Source: Galeopsis tetrahit
Lineage: Eukaryota; Streptophyta; Magnoliopsida; Lamiales; Lamiaceae
DNA: 64,000 nt
Direction: 5' to 3'
Assembly: GCA_963675135.1 (NCBI GenBank)
Contig: OY776119.1
Coordinates: forward strand, 79,105,727-79,169,726
Part shown: piece by piece, positions 23,671-35,324 of the stretch
Position numbering within the stretch: position 1 is the stretch's first letter
Layout of the letters: each line of letters opens with the position of its first letter
Notes under the pieces: model-generated
Databases searched by the model: none
Seen by the model: the letters and a program-made list of their open reading frames with translations, nothing else
What the model was told of the DNA's origin: nothing
Program-made: the position numbers and the translations under genes

Positions 23671-23969
23671 CTAAAGCAATAGAAGTCGTTGCTTAGTTTC
23701 ATCAACCCGTGCATGAATATATATATTTATTTTGAGTATAAGTTTCTCCGACTTTTGACAAGTAACAATTTTTTGGTGTTGCCACGTATCATAATGTATA
23801 TGAGTATATATTTTATCCATTCGTCTATAAAATTTTCACTATTTTTTAGCATCTAAATTAAGACAAGTAATTAAATAATTAATTGAGTAATTTATTTTAA
23901 AAGAATACATCAATTTTATTAAATGAATATATGTTATTATAAAATGTGAAAATATAATTTTATTAGCAA

Positions 23970-24016
<47 letters not shown>

Positions 24017-24208
24017 TATTATTTATCATTATGACGTGAAAATACAATTTTATTTCAAATGAATATATATTATATATTTTTAAAAAATGTGAAATTTAAT
24101 TCTCAATGTTAAATTTTTTATTTTAATTAATTGATTTGCATTAATTGTTTTTATATGGTGCAGTTTTATTAATTTATGAGTTTATGGTTTAGGGTTTTGG
24201 GTTGATAT
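23671..24208. other. AT-rich intergenic with (AT)n/(GT)n microsatellite
   Basis: No gene was seen. A dinucleotide run of AT followed by GT occupies about 23973-24016. Confidence 0.5.
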
Positions 24209-24307
24209 GATGGAAGTTAAATACTCATCCTTTTTTTCCCCTCTCCGAACCCAGGACCTAAGGCCTAGGTAGTGGTGCTCTAACCACTTGAGCTATCCCA
24301 CTTTGTC
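24209..24307 (-). mobile_element. tRNA-derived SINE, copy 2
   Basis: This is the reverse-orientation copy of the SINE at 7839-7952. On the minus strand it reads 'tagctcaagtggttagagca' and 'cctaggccttaggtcctggg', with a slightly altered B box, then a purine-rich body and 'tatttaacttcca'. Confidence 0.75.
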
Positions 24308-24553
24308 TTTGGATTGATGGTTGTGTATTTTAACACTTATGTTATGTGAAATTTAATTCTCAATGTTGATGTTTTAATTTTAATTATTTGATGTGCATTG
24401 TTTTTTTATGGTGCAATTTTAATAACTTATGGGATTAGGGTTGTATATATTATGGAGTAACTTATATTATTGTGAATGTAAAATTTAATTTTCAATGCTA
24501 AAGTTTTAATTTTAATTAATTGATGTACATTGTTGGTACATTAAGTTTATTAA

Positions 24554-24592
<39 letters not shown>

Positions 24593-26016
24593 TTTCGATC
24601 GTGGTAGAACGAGTAAGGGTCAAGGTATCAAATTTAATTTTTAATATTAATAAAGTTTTTAATTTTATTTAATTTTTAGGTATTTTGAAATGTTGATGAG
24701 TATGATTCCGGTCAAGGTTGATACATGTGTATTTTTAATGTTAGGTTATCAAAGTTTTAATTTTAATTAAATTTTATGTATTTTGAAATGATTGTGATTA
24801 ACTATTGTTTGATTTCAATGTTGAATATGGAAGTCGTTAATTTTATTTATATGTGTGTTTTTACTTTTTTTTAATTTATATATGCGTTGGTAATTATAAA
24901 TTTAACAAAGATATTAAAACTGAAAATATATGTTGAGAAAAAATGAAAATATTACTAAAACCGAAATTTTAGGTTCAGAGAAAAGATATTATTGTCAATA
25001 TATTATTTTGTAATTTTTGTATTAAATAAAATAAATTAAACATTATTGGTAATACATTATTTTGTAATGTTCGTATTAAATAAAAATAAACATGTATATG
25101 TTGACAACTATAAAATAAATATACAAATTTAAATTAAATAAATAAAAGAAGAGAAAATTGAAAATATAACATATTAGTATATATTAATTTCATTCAAAAT
25201 ATAACAAATAAAACTCATAGCTCAAACATGCAACCTGAAACTCCGGTTTGAATCTTGCTCGCGCACTATGGGGGTTATAAATGGTCATTTATTGTGACCT
25301 AGTGCAGATGGGGTGTTGAATAGACATATGCCCCGAGTGTGCCTGTGTCTGAACTTTTTTTTTTTTTTAAATGTATGTTAGTATATTGAAAAATGCATCT
25401 TCGTTTTTAATGAAAAATGTATGTTACTATATTGAAAAGTGCAACATTATTTTTAATGAAAATTGTATATTATTATAACTGAAAAGTGTATGTTATTATA
25501 ACTGAAAAATGTATGTTATTATAATTGAAAAGTCTAAGTTATATTAATGAAAAATGTATGTTATTATAATTGAAAATTGTACGTTATTATAACTGAAAAG
25601 TGTAAGTTATTATAACTAAATTTTTTTAAAAAAATTATTGTTAATTTTACACATTTTATTATTTTTTATTTACACTTTTATTACTATTAATGATATACCT
25701 TGATTATTTGTACTTGCACTTTCATAATTTAGAAAAAATTGGTGTTAAATTTTTTTTTTTTAAAAATTATTATTAATTTTACAAATTTTATTATTTTCCA
25801 CTTGCACTTTTATAATTTAGAAAAACTGGTGTTAAATTTTTTAAAAAATTATTAATAATTGTACACATTTTATTATTTTCTACTTGCACCTGTATTACTA
25901 TTATTGATACACGTCGATCAACCAGTGAAGGGAATAGAAGCATAGGTAGGTAGGAGGGATGAGAGAGCAAGCTGGCTGAGTATATCGTGGAGATGCCCAC
26001 TTTGTGATTGAGCTAG
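24308..26016. other. AT-rich intergenic with simple repeats
   Basis: No gene was recognised. Contents: an (AT)n run at about 24559-24583 followed by poly(T). At 25210-25365 there is a block with a B-box-like 'ggtttgaatc' and a terminal T run that might be an old SINE. At 25380-25625 there is a tandem array of a unit of about 25-30 bp ('gaaaaatgtatgttattataa', 'ctgaaaagtgta'). Confidence 0.45.
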
Positions 26017-26024
26017 CCGATAAC

Positions 26025-27694
26025 TAGGGGTGAAAACGGATCGGATATTTCCCGATCGATCCGGAACCGTATCCGGTCGGATACGAATTCGGTATAAAAA
26101 TTTAGTATCCGGGCGGATACGGATTCGAATACGGATAGTTGACTTCGGATTCGGATTCGGAACACATAATATCCGACCGTATTCGAGTTTTCCCATATTT
26201 TATCGGATATTATCCGGATAATAAATCCGGATACCCGGATTTTTTAATATATTTTATTTTATATTTTATATTAATTTTATTAAAGCTCTATTATAACTTA
26301 TAACATTATTGGGTCTTATTAAAAACTAAAAAGTGGTGCACAAGAACTTATATGCAATATTGCATACATGCATTTCAGTCATTCACACACATGTTTTTTA
26401 TAAATACACCCACAAGCTTAATTCACACACATTTTTTATAAATACACCCACAAGCTTAATTCACACACACATTTTTTTTAAATACACCCACTGACAGCTC
26501 AATTCACACCCACATTTTTTATAAATGCACCCACTGACAGAAATTGAACATGGTCGTCTTCTCCGAGCAGTTTTCGGTCACCTCAGGCCGCGGTCGAACG
26601 CTGCAATTTACGTTGACCTTAATCCTTAAATATTTTATATTTCTTTAAATATTCTTTAATACTAATTATTATGGGTAAATGTTATTTTGTATTACGTGCA
26701 ATAATATATCTTACTACATGCAATAATATATGTTACTATATATTATAATGTGGGTTACTTAATCAATAAAAAAAATATAAAAATATAAAATAATCAGTAT
26801 TACTATATAAAATCGTGTAATTACTACATGTAATAATTTGTTTTACTACATAAAAAATTATATGTTACTACATACTACAGTTTGAATTACTACATTGAAT
26901 AGACATTTGTTACTATATGTAACTTTATCAAATGATCTAATATTTTCCGCATCATCCTACAATAAAACCTTTTGTATTACAACATGATTATTGTGTTTAC
27001 TACATTCGATAATATATGTTACTACATATTATAATGTGAGTTACTACATCAATAAAAACACTAGAAAAAACGTGTGAATTTGTATTATTATATAAATAGT
27101 TTGTGTTATTACTACATAAAATAATGTGTATTACTATATATTACAATTTGAATTACTACATTTAATATCCCGCGTTCGACAATAAAATAAAAGATAAAAA
27201 AATCACAGAAACGAGTAAAATAAACGGATTAAAAATTTCGAATTAAGTTGTTAGTTGGTGTATTTATAAAAAATGTGTGTGAATTAAGTTTGTTGGTGTA
27301 TTTATAAAAATTGTGTGTGTGAATTAAGCTTGTGGGTGTATTTATAAAGAACATGTGTGTGAATGAATGAAATACATATATGCAATATTTCATACAAGAC
27401 TAACCCAAAGTGGTAATGTTTACGAAGGATATATTTTGATGATTTCATGTTTGTTGATTTTTTATGTGTTTCAATCACATTTTGATGATTTCCATTTGAA
27501 ATATATTATCCGATTATAGTTATTCGAATTCGGCCCGGATTCGTCCGATATCCGTTCCGTATCCGTATACCGAATATTACGAATTCGTATCCGAATCCGG
27601 CTTTTCCGTATCCGACTCCGAATTCGATAAAAAAATATGGTTTAGGATACGGTATAAGCACTATCCGTCCGTATCCGATCCGTTTTCACCCCTA
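26025..27694. mobile_element. Non-autonomous hAT element, 1.67 kb
   Basis: Ends 'taggggtgaaaacggatcgg' (left) and the complement 'ccgatccgttttcaccccta' (right) form a TIR of at least 20 bp. It is flanked by the perfect 8-bp duplication 'ccgataac' (26017-26024 and 27695-27702). Subterminal regions repeat 'atccg/cggat' words in both orientations. There is no transposase. A second TIR element is nested within it at 26338-27416. Confidence 0.9.
26338..27416. mobile_element. TIR element nested in the hAT element
   Basis: Long imperfect inverted arms: 'atgcaatattgcata' / 'ttcagtcattcacacacatg' at the left and their complements at the right (27340-27410). Within the arms 'ataaatacacccacaagctt' repeats in tandem, about 47-bp period, on the left (26396-26530), with complementary copies at the right (27250-27350). 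It is flanked by 'aaagtggt' at 26330-26337 and 27417-27424 (8 bp). The interior (26690-27160) is rich in 'ttactacat' repeats. The superfamily is uncertain. Confidence 0.6.
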
Positions 27695-27780
27695 CCGATA
27701 ACTACCTGAGTTGTAGTATGATCTCTCCGGTCTGACATGAGCCACTCCATTCTCTCCTTAACAGCCAACTTACGTTCCTA

Positions 27781-27932
27781 CTTCAACTAGTACCTCTCTC
27801 TTTTCTTGGCTAACCACAACTTAAAAGTACTTTGCACCTTTTGTTATTTGTAAATACTTCAACTAGTACCCCTCTCTTTTCTTGGCTAACCACAACTTAA
27901 AAGTACTTTGCACCTTTTGTTATTTGTAAACA
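27781..27932. repeat. 76-bp tandem duplication
   Basis: Two nearly identical copies of 76 bp begin 'cttcaactagtacc' at 27781 and 27857 and end 'ttgttatttgtaaa'. They differ by one base (cctctc/cccctc). No function is evident. Confidence 0.9.
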
Positions 27933-28485
27933 TGTTATGGCAAAATAATTAAAGGACAATCACTAGACTATAACAGCTTTTATTTAAAAATTGATTGGGT
28001 TAAAATTGACTCAAGTACACCGTGTACTTGAGTGCAAAAGAGACTCGAATATAAAAGTTGGAAGAGAATATTATCAAATTTATCGTATAAAGATCTAATC
28101 TTTTGCATTTATTTTAGGGTTGTTGAAGTTTAAAACAATTCTGAGACTACGACAGATGAGGTTTTTCAAGTTAATACTTGGTCATATGACCAGCAACCAC
28201 ACATATAGCAATATTATAGTATTAATTAATGATAGCATTATTGCAACAAAATAAAAAGAATAAAAAATAGATAATAATTATTTCCAGTAATAATGATAAA
28301 ATGTTACCTCATAGAAACCGAAAAAACAAAAAAGATTCAGATCAACACTTTGGTTTATTTTGTGTAAGGTGGTGATGAATTTTTCTCTGGCTTCTACTTA
28401 AATACAACACACTGTTAGTATGTTCGTTACCTCTGGCTATATATTCGAATAAATTACCAGTTTTTGTCTTTATTACTTCTATCAT

Positions 28486-31400
28486 TCACAATTTTACTTT
28501 GGATGTTCTTCTTCTTGAATTTACATAGAAAAAAATGATGAGAAGTAGCATGAGAGCAGTGATGGATAACAAGTAGAAACTGGAGGGAATGGTGTCTGTA
28601 GAGAGGGTGTGGGTGTCCACTATCCTTTCCTGCAACCAAAAACACGTATCGTTTAATCATCAATGTTCATCGACATTGTAGGTTCGATGTTTAAAATTTA
28701 AGCAAGAGATGCTAACATACAGTTGTAACCATGCTCTGCATCATATCCTGCTGTTTTTTGAAAATTTCTTGAGCATACTTATAGAGCTCCACATCTAAGC
28801 TGTTAAGTGATGCGATCTCCTGGATCAGCGCCTCAGGGACCTTTTGACGAGACTGCAAATTGTACGGTGATGAAATTGGTAGAGGGAATGAGATTAACAA
28901 CATTATATGATAATAGTGAAGTGGTTAGCAAGCTATCATACCTCCTTTGTGAAGTTTGCTGGAGAAATTCCCTTCAGAGAAGTTACGCGCCTCCCCGATT
29001 GGGAGTCTCTTAATGATGAAATGCAAGACTCGTATGATTCCATTAGTTTCTCAACAGTCAACTGGACAAATGGCAGAGAATTTTAATAGTTGCACAAAAC
29101 AAATCCAAATCCCAAATATGGTTAAATGATAGTATGATAGAAGATTTTCACAGACGCACGTTTCCGGGGGCTGATTCATCCTTTGCAGTTGATGAGACGT
29201 TCTTCAATGATTGGTGGGTGCTATTGACCTGTAATTCAGAAAAAACGAGATCCAGTAAGGACGTTCAATTTTCCATTTTCATTCGGATGAACACAATCAA
29301 TTTCTTACTTTATCATTAGCATCAGACTTCGTTTTAGGGAGCACAGACCTCTGTTCTGCAGCAGATCAGTAGAACATGTAAGGAAACTAATATTTCTGTT
29401 TAGAAGTAAAGCCATCTTAATGGGAAATACAAGATTATAAATAAAGATATATTATCCCCAACATTATTGAGAATCAACAAATGAAACAGTTGGAATTTTG
29501 ATTCATTTTTACCTGCAGCATCTGAACTGGAGCTTGATGTTTTGTGCTGAGATATAACCTGAGCACCAACAATGTTTGCAAACATATTGGCTGATTCTTT
29601 ATGGTGCTGAGTCAGCCCAACATAAAGCATATTATCCAACCTCTTCTGCAAAATTACAATTTCTACCGTGATAAATACCAATAAAATGAAGAATTTATTC
29701 CAAAACAGCATAAACATAGTAAATATGTCTATCATGCTCAAGGAGACCACCTTTGCAACTTCAAGCACATATTCACCAAGGGAACGATGCTTGAGTACGC
29801 AATGACGCACTTCATGTGCTTCGGTAGAATAAGAGTTGTTTGTGAGACCTACAATCTGAAAATCCAGATTGAATAGAAAATAGGAACCAGAAATGAGTTT
29901 GAGAAAAAGCATGAAAAAATAGTAAATTAATGCATAAAGTATTTGGGTGATAAAGTGCATATTTTCTCCATTGACGTAATGTAGTATGTAAGAAATAAAT
30001 TCAGCAGATTACTGTCTCCCCCTTCAACACTAATTATTATTCACATTCAAGGCAACTGTGTTATGTATGAACAAAAAGTATCATAATAACAGCAACAGTT
30101 TGAGATAACAAAGTACATACTACAGACTAAAGTTACTAACACATGCAACAGATTTGAGCTGGGGCAACACTATAAGATATGGGTCGGGTTGAAGAATGCT
30201 CCATAAGTTGGCAGTATCCTAAAGGGCCATTGCCCTAACTTTTCTCCTCTTATTTTTTGGTCTTGTCTATCTATTTCATCATTCAGATAACAGCAAAAGG
30301 CATACTTTAATGAAAGCCATATCCCTTACTGCAATAACCATACAAGAATAGAAAGCTCAGAGCATACTGCAATACCTGGAAGGTGGCCCCATTGTGGATA
30401 ATGTCTTGAGCTATGGGGTCATTAATGTAATTATGCAGCGGCATCACGATGTCTTCCATGTCATACGAGTTATTAGTAACTAAATGAATCTGCCCTCTAA
30501 GTTTTCTAGTATCCCTCTGCCATAATATGTAGGATGGATTGTTAGATAGGATACTCGATGCAAAATATTTATCGCAATTGATTAGAAAGTTTTCCAGAAT
30601 GAGAAGGCAGAAGAAGATTTCAAAATCTCAAAATGATGCGATGCAAATTGATGGTTGGAATTCAAAATCATATTCCACCTAAAACAGTGCTTAATAAGAG
30701 TAATTATCTATTCTCAAGTATACAATTTAAGGGCATTGTTTCAATAAGAACATGTACACATCACTGCCATGCCGCGAATGCCAGATATTAAAAATAAATC
30801 AATTAAAATATGTATTCATAGCATTTCAAAGATATGTAGTATACTTACAAGCTGAAAGATTGATGCAATAAAATCCTGACTAAAATATATTGAACAGGAC
30901 ACAGAAAGTAAGATTCATGCAATGACTAATCATATATGAGTCAAGTATGGTGCTTGGTCAAGCATTTGACCAGACACATTGCATAAAAGAAAAACGAATG
31001 GCTTCAAGCATAGAGGTGAACATACTCGAGCAAAGAGATCTTCTCTCATCCATGGAACCAAATATCTCCATGGCCAAATATCCAGTGTGCTTACGCCAGA
31101 TGTCTTACGACGAGCAAGTGGGACCATTTTTTTAACAGATGTTAAATTAGAATGAATCAAGAACCTAGCAGCCACCTCAATAGAAAATTCGTAAGTGCTA
31201 AAAACACGGTCAATAGGATCTCTAAGTATCGTAATAACTGAAGTTTTCTCATTCGGAAGTTTGGACATCACACTGTAGTCATCATGGGTACTCAACAACC
31301 GGCAATTTGATTTTCTGCGTGATGAAAACCAAAAAATCACATTTTAATATTTCTACAGTGTATATATATACTCCATATATAAATTGTTTAAGAGGAGAGG

Positions 31401-32499
31401 ATCAAGCAAGCATGTAATCCTTGGCTGATTTCATCGAGGTTGTTTCCCTCTAACTAGTACTGACATAGTGATTTCTCAGTCACTAAAAAAGGACAAGAAA
31501 ATTACCTTGGATTAAATCTCAACTTATCATAAGACCGTGGACATTCCTCTGTGTTTGAGTACAACTTTTTCAAGAAACTGTGGATAGAAACACATAAAGA
31601 GCACAAAGAGTCGATCAGATATTACAATAAATATTAGAACGCTTTCACGCTTAAGACTCAGTTTTCACTCTTTTGTGAGCGAGGCAACATCATATCAGAT
31701 CTATAGAACAGTGAAACCGATAAATGTTACCAGTGGAAATATGTCCGTCCTCCTGTTCGAGGAACATGAAGGAAAAAGAGCAAGTCACGCAGCGCATGCT
31801 TGTCGTCTCTAACTTCGGAATCAGCTGAATTGGAGGATGCCCAGTTCTTGACAGCATGTTCGCACTGCTCATAGCCATCATCTGCCACAGAAGCGTTTAC
31901 TGTGACAAAAACTGAAAAAAGGAGCAAAATATTACTCGTCAAAAAACGTCATTTTGCTATGGAATACATGAAGAACAAAATCATCACAAAAATCTCTCTT
32001 AAGTAAAGATTGTGTTTATTTTTTTCTCCATGAATTCAAACACAAAACCGCACGTGTGTGCAATGATGCAATTGGAGGCAGGAATCAACTATGTAACCTA
32101 AGTTAAGCACTAAGGCATGGCATTACCCAACCAATCAGTTGTATCATTAATATCACTGAACAAAAGTAGTAGTACTACAAACAAATAACAGTAATTCAGT
32201 TTCAATTCCTAACAAAAGATTCCTTTCTTGTTTTTGGCCCTCTTTTTAAATGCTTCTAAACAAAACAACATCACCAAAAAAGAAATATTCTCATATAGAA
32301 GCAAAACTAAGCACAACAGAGGAGGAATGGATAGGAATGGCAATAAACGTTACAGTATAATCCAAAACATAACTCAAGCAATTCAATCATAAATTCCTTA
32401 AAAGAGAAGTTCTTTCAACAAAAGAAACTAAGAAAACTCACCAGATAGAAGCAGCAAAAGAAAGAGCCCTGACATTAAATTCAATATCTTGCACCTCAT
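28486..32499 (-). CDS. TPST: Tyrosylprotein sulfotransferase, plant type, 12 exons
   Basis: This Golgi enzyme transfers sulfate from PAPS to tyrosines of secreted peptide hormones (PSK, PSY, RGF and CIF families in Arabidopsis). Exons on the minus strand: 32499-32442, 31911-31731, 31577-31506, 31314-31026, 30516-30376, 29855-29751, 29645-29513, 29355-29309, 29228-29160, 29061-28942, 28852-28721 and 28629-28486. All are GT-AG and phase-consistent. They encode 496 residues, matching the about 500 of Arabidopsis TPST. Exon 1 gives a signal peptide (SGLFLLLLLS). The PAPS-binding 5' loop FFLHVPRTGGRTYFH is at residues 65-79, and ITILRDPIDRVFSTYEF is the 3'-phosphate segment. A conserved LDIWPWRYLVPWMREDLFAR block follows. 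The C-terminus has a membrane span (LLSITALMLLLIIFFYVN) with a short basic tail, so type I topology. The last cytosolic residues RRRTSKVKL resemble the Arabidopsis end. No defects were seen; it is likely a single functional gene. Confidence 0.93.
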
Positions 32500-33180
32500 C
32501 CCCACCTCTTAAATCTCAAGACCGCCCTAGCAAAAACTGCTACGAAGAGAAAAAACACATCTCAGAACCCAAAGTCAAGCTTTCCACAACAATTCAGCCA
32601 TTCTCAATGCAAAACCACTCTTACAGGCAAACTATCAAACACATTGTGCGCATTAAAATCCGAAACAATAGAAGCATGCACAGACAATATAGAAAGAAGG
32701 AAAAACATGTATAGAGTAGAGATATCTCGTGCTCATAAATTCACACAAACCTTGTAGTGATTCCGCCAGACAAACTTCACGATCAGACAAAAGGGGGGCC
32801 CACTCCTCCGCGCGCCCCCTTTTCCTGCGGTTCTGGTCCCTCCGATCGGCGAAGTTCTAGGCCAAATCCTTCAAAATTCCCCGCAGATATTAATTTATAT
32901 CATAAAAATGAGAAACAGAGTAGCAGCCTTACCGCCATTGCAGTAGAATTGAAAAGAAATCAGGTTGAATTGAAGGTCAAAGTTCCGAAAGGGTAAAACG
33001 GGAAAAGTATATGCGGATAGGTCGGGGGAGGAAATATAGTCAAGGCTTGGTCAGAAAAGAGTAAATATCAAAATTAATTAAAAGTAGAATTTGAGGGTTT
33101 GATTAATATATATACCCCCAAATGTATGTGAGGTTAATAATGCAATAAATTGAGGAGTTTCAAGCTATGGAATTGACAAT
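32500..33180. promoter_or_regulatory. 5' region of TPST
   Basis: Sequence upstream of the TPST ATG on the minus strand. A GC-rich patch (32785-32850) is unusual for this window and may mark the transcription start or a 5' UTR exon. No TATA box can be assigned with confidence. Confidence 0.35.
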
Positions 33181-33430
33181 TTAATTTGGAATAATGTTGA
33201 ACGATTAATGAAACTCAATTCTGTTTCATAAAATGGAATTGAGAATTTCGTAACCTACCTAAAATGAGAACGTATTTTCATACCAATTTAATTTGGAATA
33301 ATGTTGAAGGATTAATGAAACTCAATTTCGTTTCATAAAATGGAATTGAGAATCTCGTAACCTACCTAAAATGATAACCTATTTTCTTACCAATTTAATT
33401 TGAAATAATGTTGAAGGTTTAAATTTGTTT
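33181..33430. repeat. 107-bp tandem repeat, about 2.3 copies
   Basis: The word 'ttaatttgga' (third copy ttaatttga) recurs at 33181, 33288 and 33395. Between occurrences the units share 'gattaatgaaactcaatt', 'tttcataaaatggaattgag' and 'cgtaacctacctaaaatga'. Confidence 0.85.
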
Positions 33431-34325
33431 TTTTAAATTGATACAAATCTTTTCAACTTTTTAATTTTGATATAATTAGTTTGCACAATTTAGTTTTCAG
33501 TTCTATGAACAATTGAACAGGGGTAGCATGTCACTCAGCTGGTCATTATTATCAACGTAATTTTTTTTTCCCAGTATTATGAGACTTGAATTATGTTTTT
33601 TGTAATATTTTAATAACAAATAATTAGAATCTTGTAAAATAATTATAAAATCAGAATAGAAAAAAAATAACAGTATAATTAAATTACTTAAATCGAAAAA
33701 AATTAAATTTAAAAAATTCCAAATAATTTTAAAATTGAATTATTATATAAATAAAATTTTATAAATAATATATGACATAAATCTTATAAATAAAATAATT
33801 ATAAAATTAATGCCATAAGAATATTGTTTGAATAAACAATAAAAACTCGTGATTTTTTTAAATAATAAAATGTAGTTTTTAAAATTATCAAAAGCATGAG
33901 AAATTATTTCAGAATCTATTAAATAATTCTAAAATTAAAAAAATAATCATATATAATTGAAAAATTATTTAAAATTATGAAAAATAAAGTACAAAAAAAA
34001 CAGGACATAAAATTTGGTTTCTAAACATAATCCAAATTATAAACTAAAATTAATTTAGGTCTAATTATTGATAAAGAAAAATACATTTAAAAAATTGATA
34101 ATGCCTAGAACGTGAAAACAAGGTGACAAAAAAATGGCGAAGTTGACCTTTTGACAGGAAGGTGATGTGGGAACACAAGAACATATTAATTTAGAGTCCC
34201 ACTAACCATGCACCTTAAAAATTTTTTTTTAAAAAAATGTGTACTGATTTTCATTATTAAATACACATCATTTCATTTTTTTTTTAATAATACCCTTTCT
34301 CCCTTAAAATAAAAATAACACTTTC
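33431..34325. other. AT-rich intergenic, no feature seen
   Basis: Low-complexity A/T sequence between the TPST upstream repeats and the LINE fragment. No gene or element boundary was recognised. Confidence 0.4.
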
Positions 34326-34497
34326 ATTCCGTTGGATTTTGGTTGGTATAAAGTTAACACGAACGACAGTACTTCTTCTTTTTCGGATAATCTACATGCA
34401 AGGGCGTTCTTTAGAACTTTCAGAGAATTTTTCGTGGCTGCAATTGCCACTAAGGTGGGCTGGGGCCTTCCCCTTGAATGATTGTTGCTCTTATGAC
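34326..34497 (+). mobile_element. LINE RNase H fragment, left half (split by hAT)
   Basis: This matches 658-830 of the LINE at the window start: 'ttggtataaagttaacacga', 'acgacagt', then 'aaggtgggctggggccttcc'. It ends in the hAT target site 'cttatgac' (34490-34497) and resumes at 51246. Confidence 0.85.
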
Positions 34498-35324
34498 TAG
34501 GGGTGATCACGGTGCGTTTGACGGTTTTTTTGACAAAATTCAAATTGTCTTGCTATTTGCGGTTCGGTTTAGTATACAATTCTAAATCGCGGTTTATCTC
34601 GTAAAAATGAACATGCGGTTTTGAACGGTTACGGTCGGTTTGGGCGGTTTGGCGGTTTATATAATAGTATACCAAACGAAAAAATTAAAATAATACAAAT
34701 TTAATATTAATGTCAAATGTCCATTAAAATTCTCAAGATTCAACTAAAAATAAAAAAACATCCAATGCATTACAAAATAAATTATACTACTATTAAGTCT
34801 TTAACCAACAAAAATAATGATCATCAATGTCCAATTCCAATTCCACTGTAACCAACAAAAATAATGATCATCAATGTCCAATTCCAATTCCACTCAATGT
34901 TCATCTCTTCCAATTTCCATCACAGCAGCTACTGCGCCTACAACTCACCAACAATTGCATATCAAAACTTTGCAATTAAATACAAGCTGCAAAGTGCAAA
35001 CCAAAAATAACAAATGAAGAAAGGGAAGCAATTAAATACAAGTTGCAAAGTGCAAACCAAAAATAACCAAAAATTACATACCTTTTAAGAATAGTGAAGT
35101 TTCAAGCTTTGAATGACACTGATCTTAACTAATCATCAATTCTGAAAAAAAGACAGGTAAATAAATTGAATAAATTGCTGCTCAAATAAATTGCTATCCA
35201 AAATAACAAAAAAATTAAGCAGATTTCCTGCTGGAATAAATTGCTATCCAGAAAAAATTGTTGGAATAAATTTCTATCCAAAATACATATTATAAACCCA
35301 TACTACTATTAATATTTCTGGAAT

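Noticed and set aside
32757..32996. 79-codon ORF upstream of TPST
   Set aside because: It overlaps the GC-rich TPST 5' region on the opposite strand; no homology seen. It could be chance.
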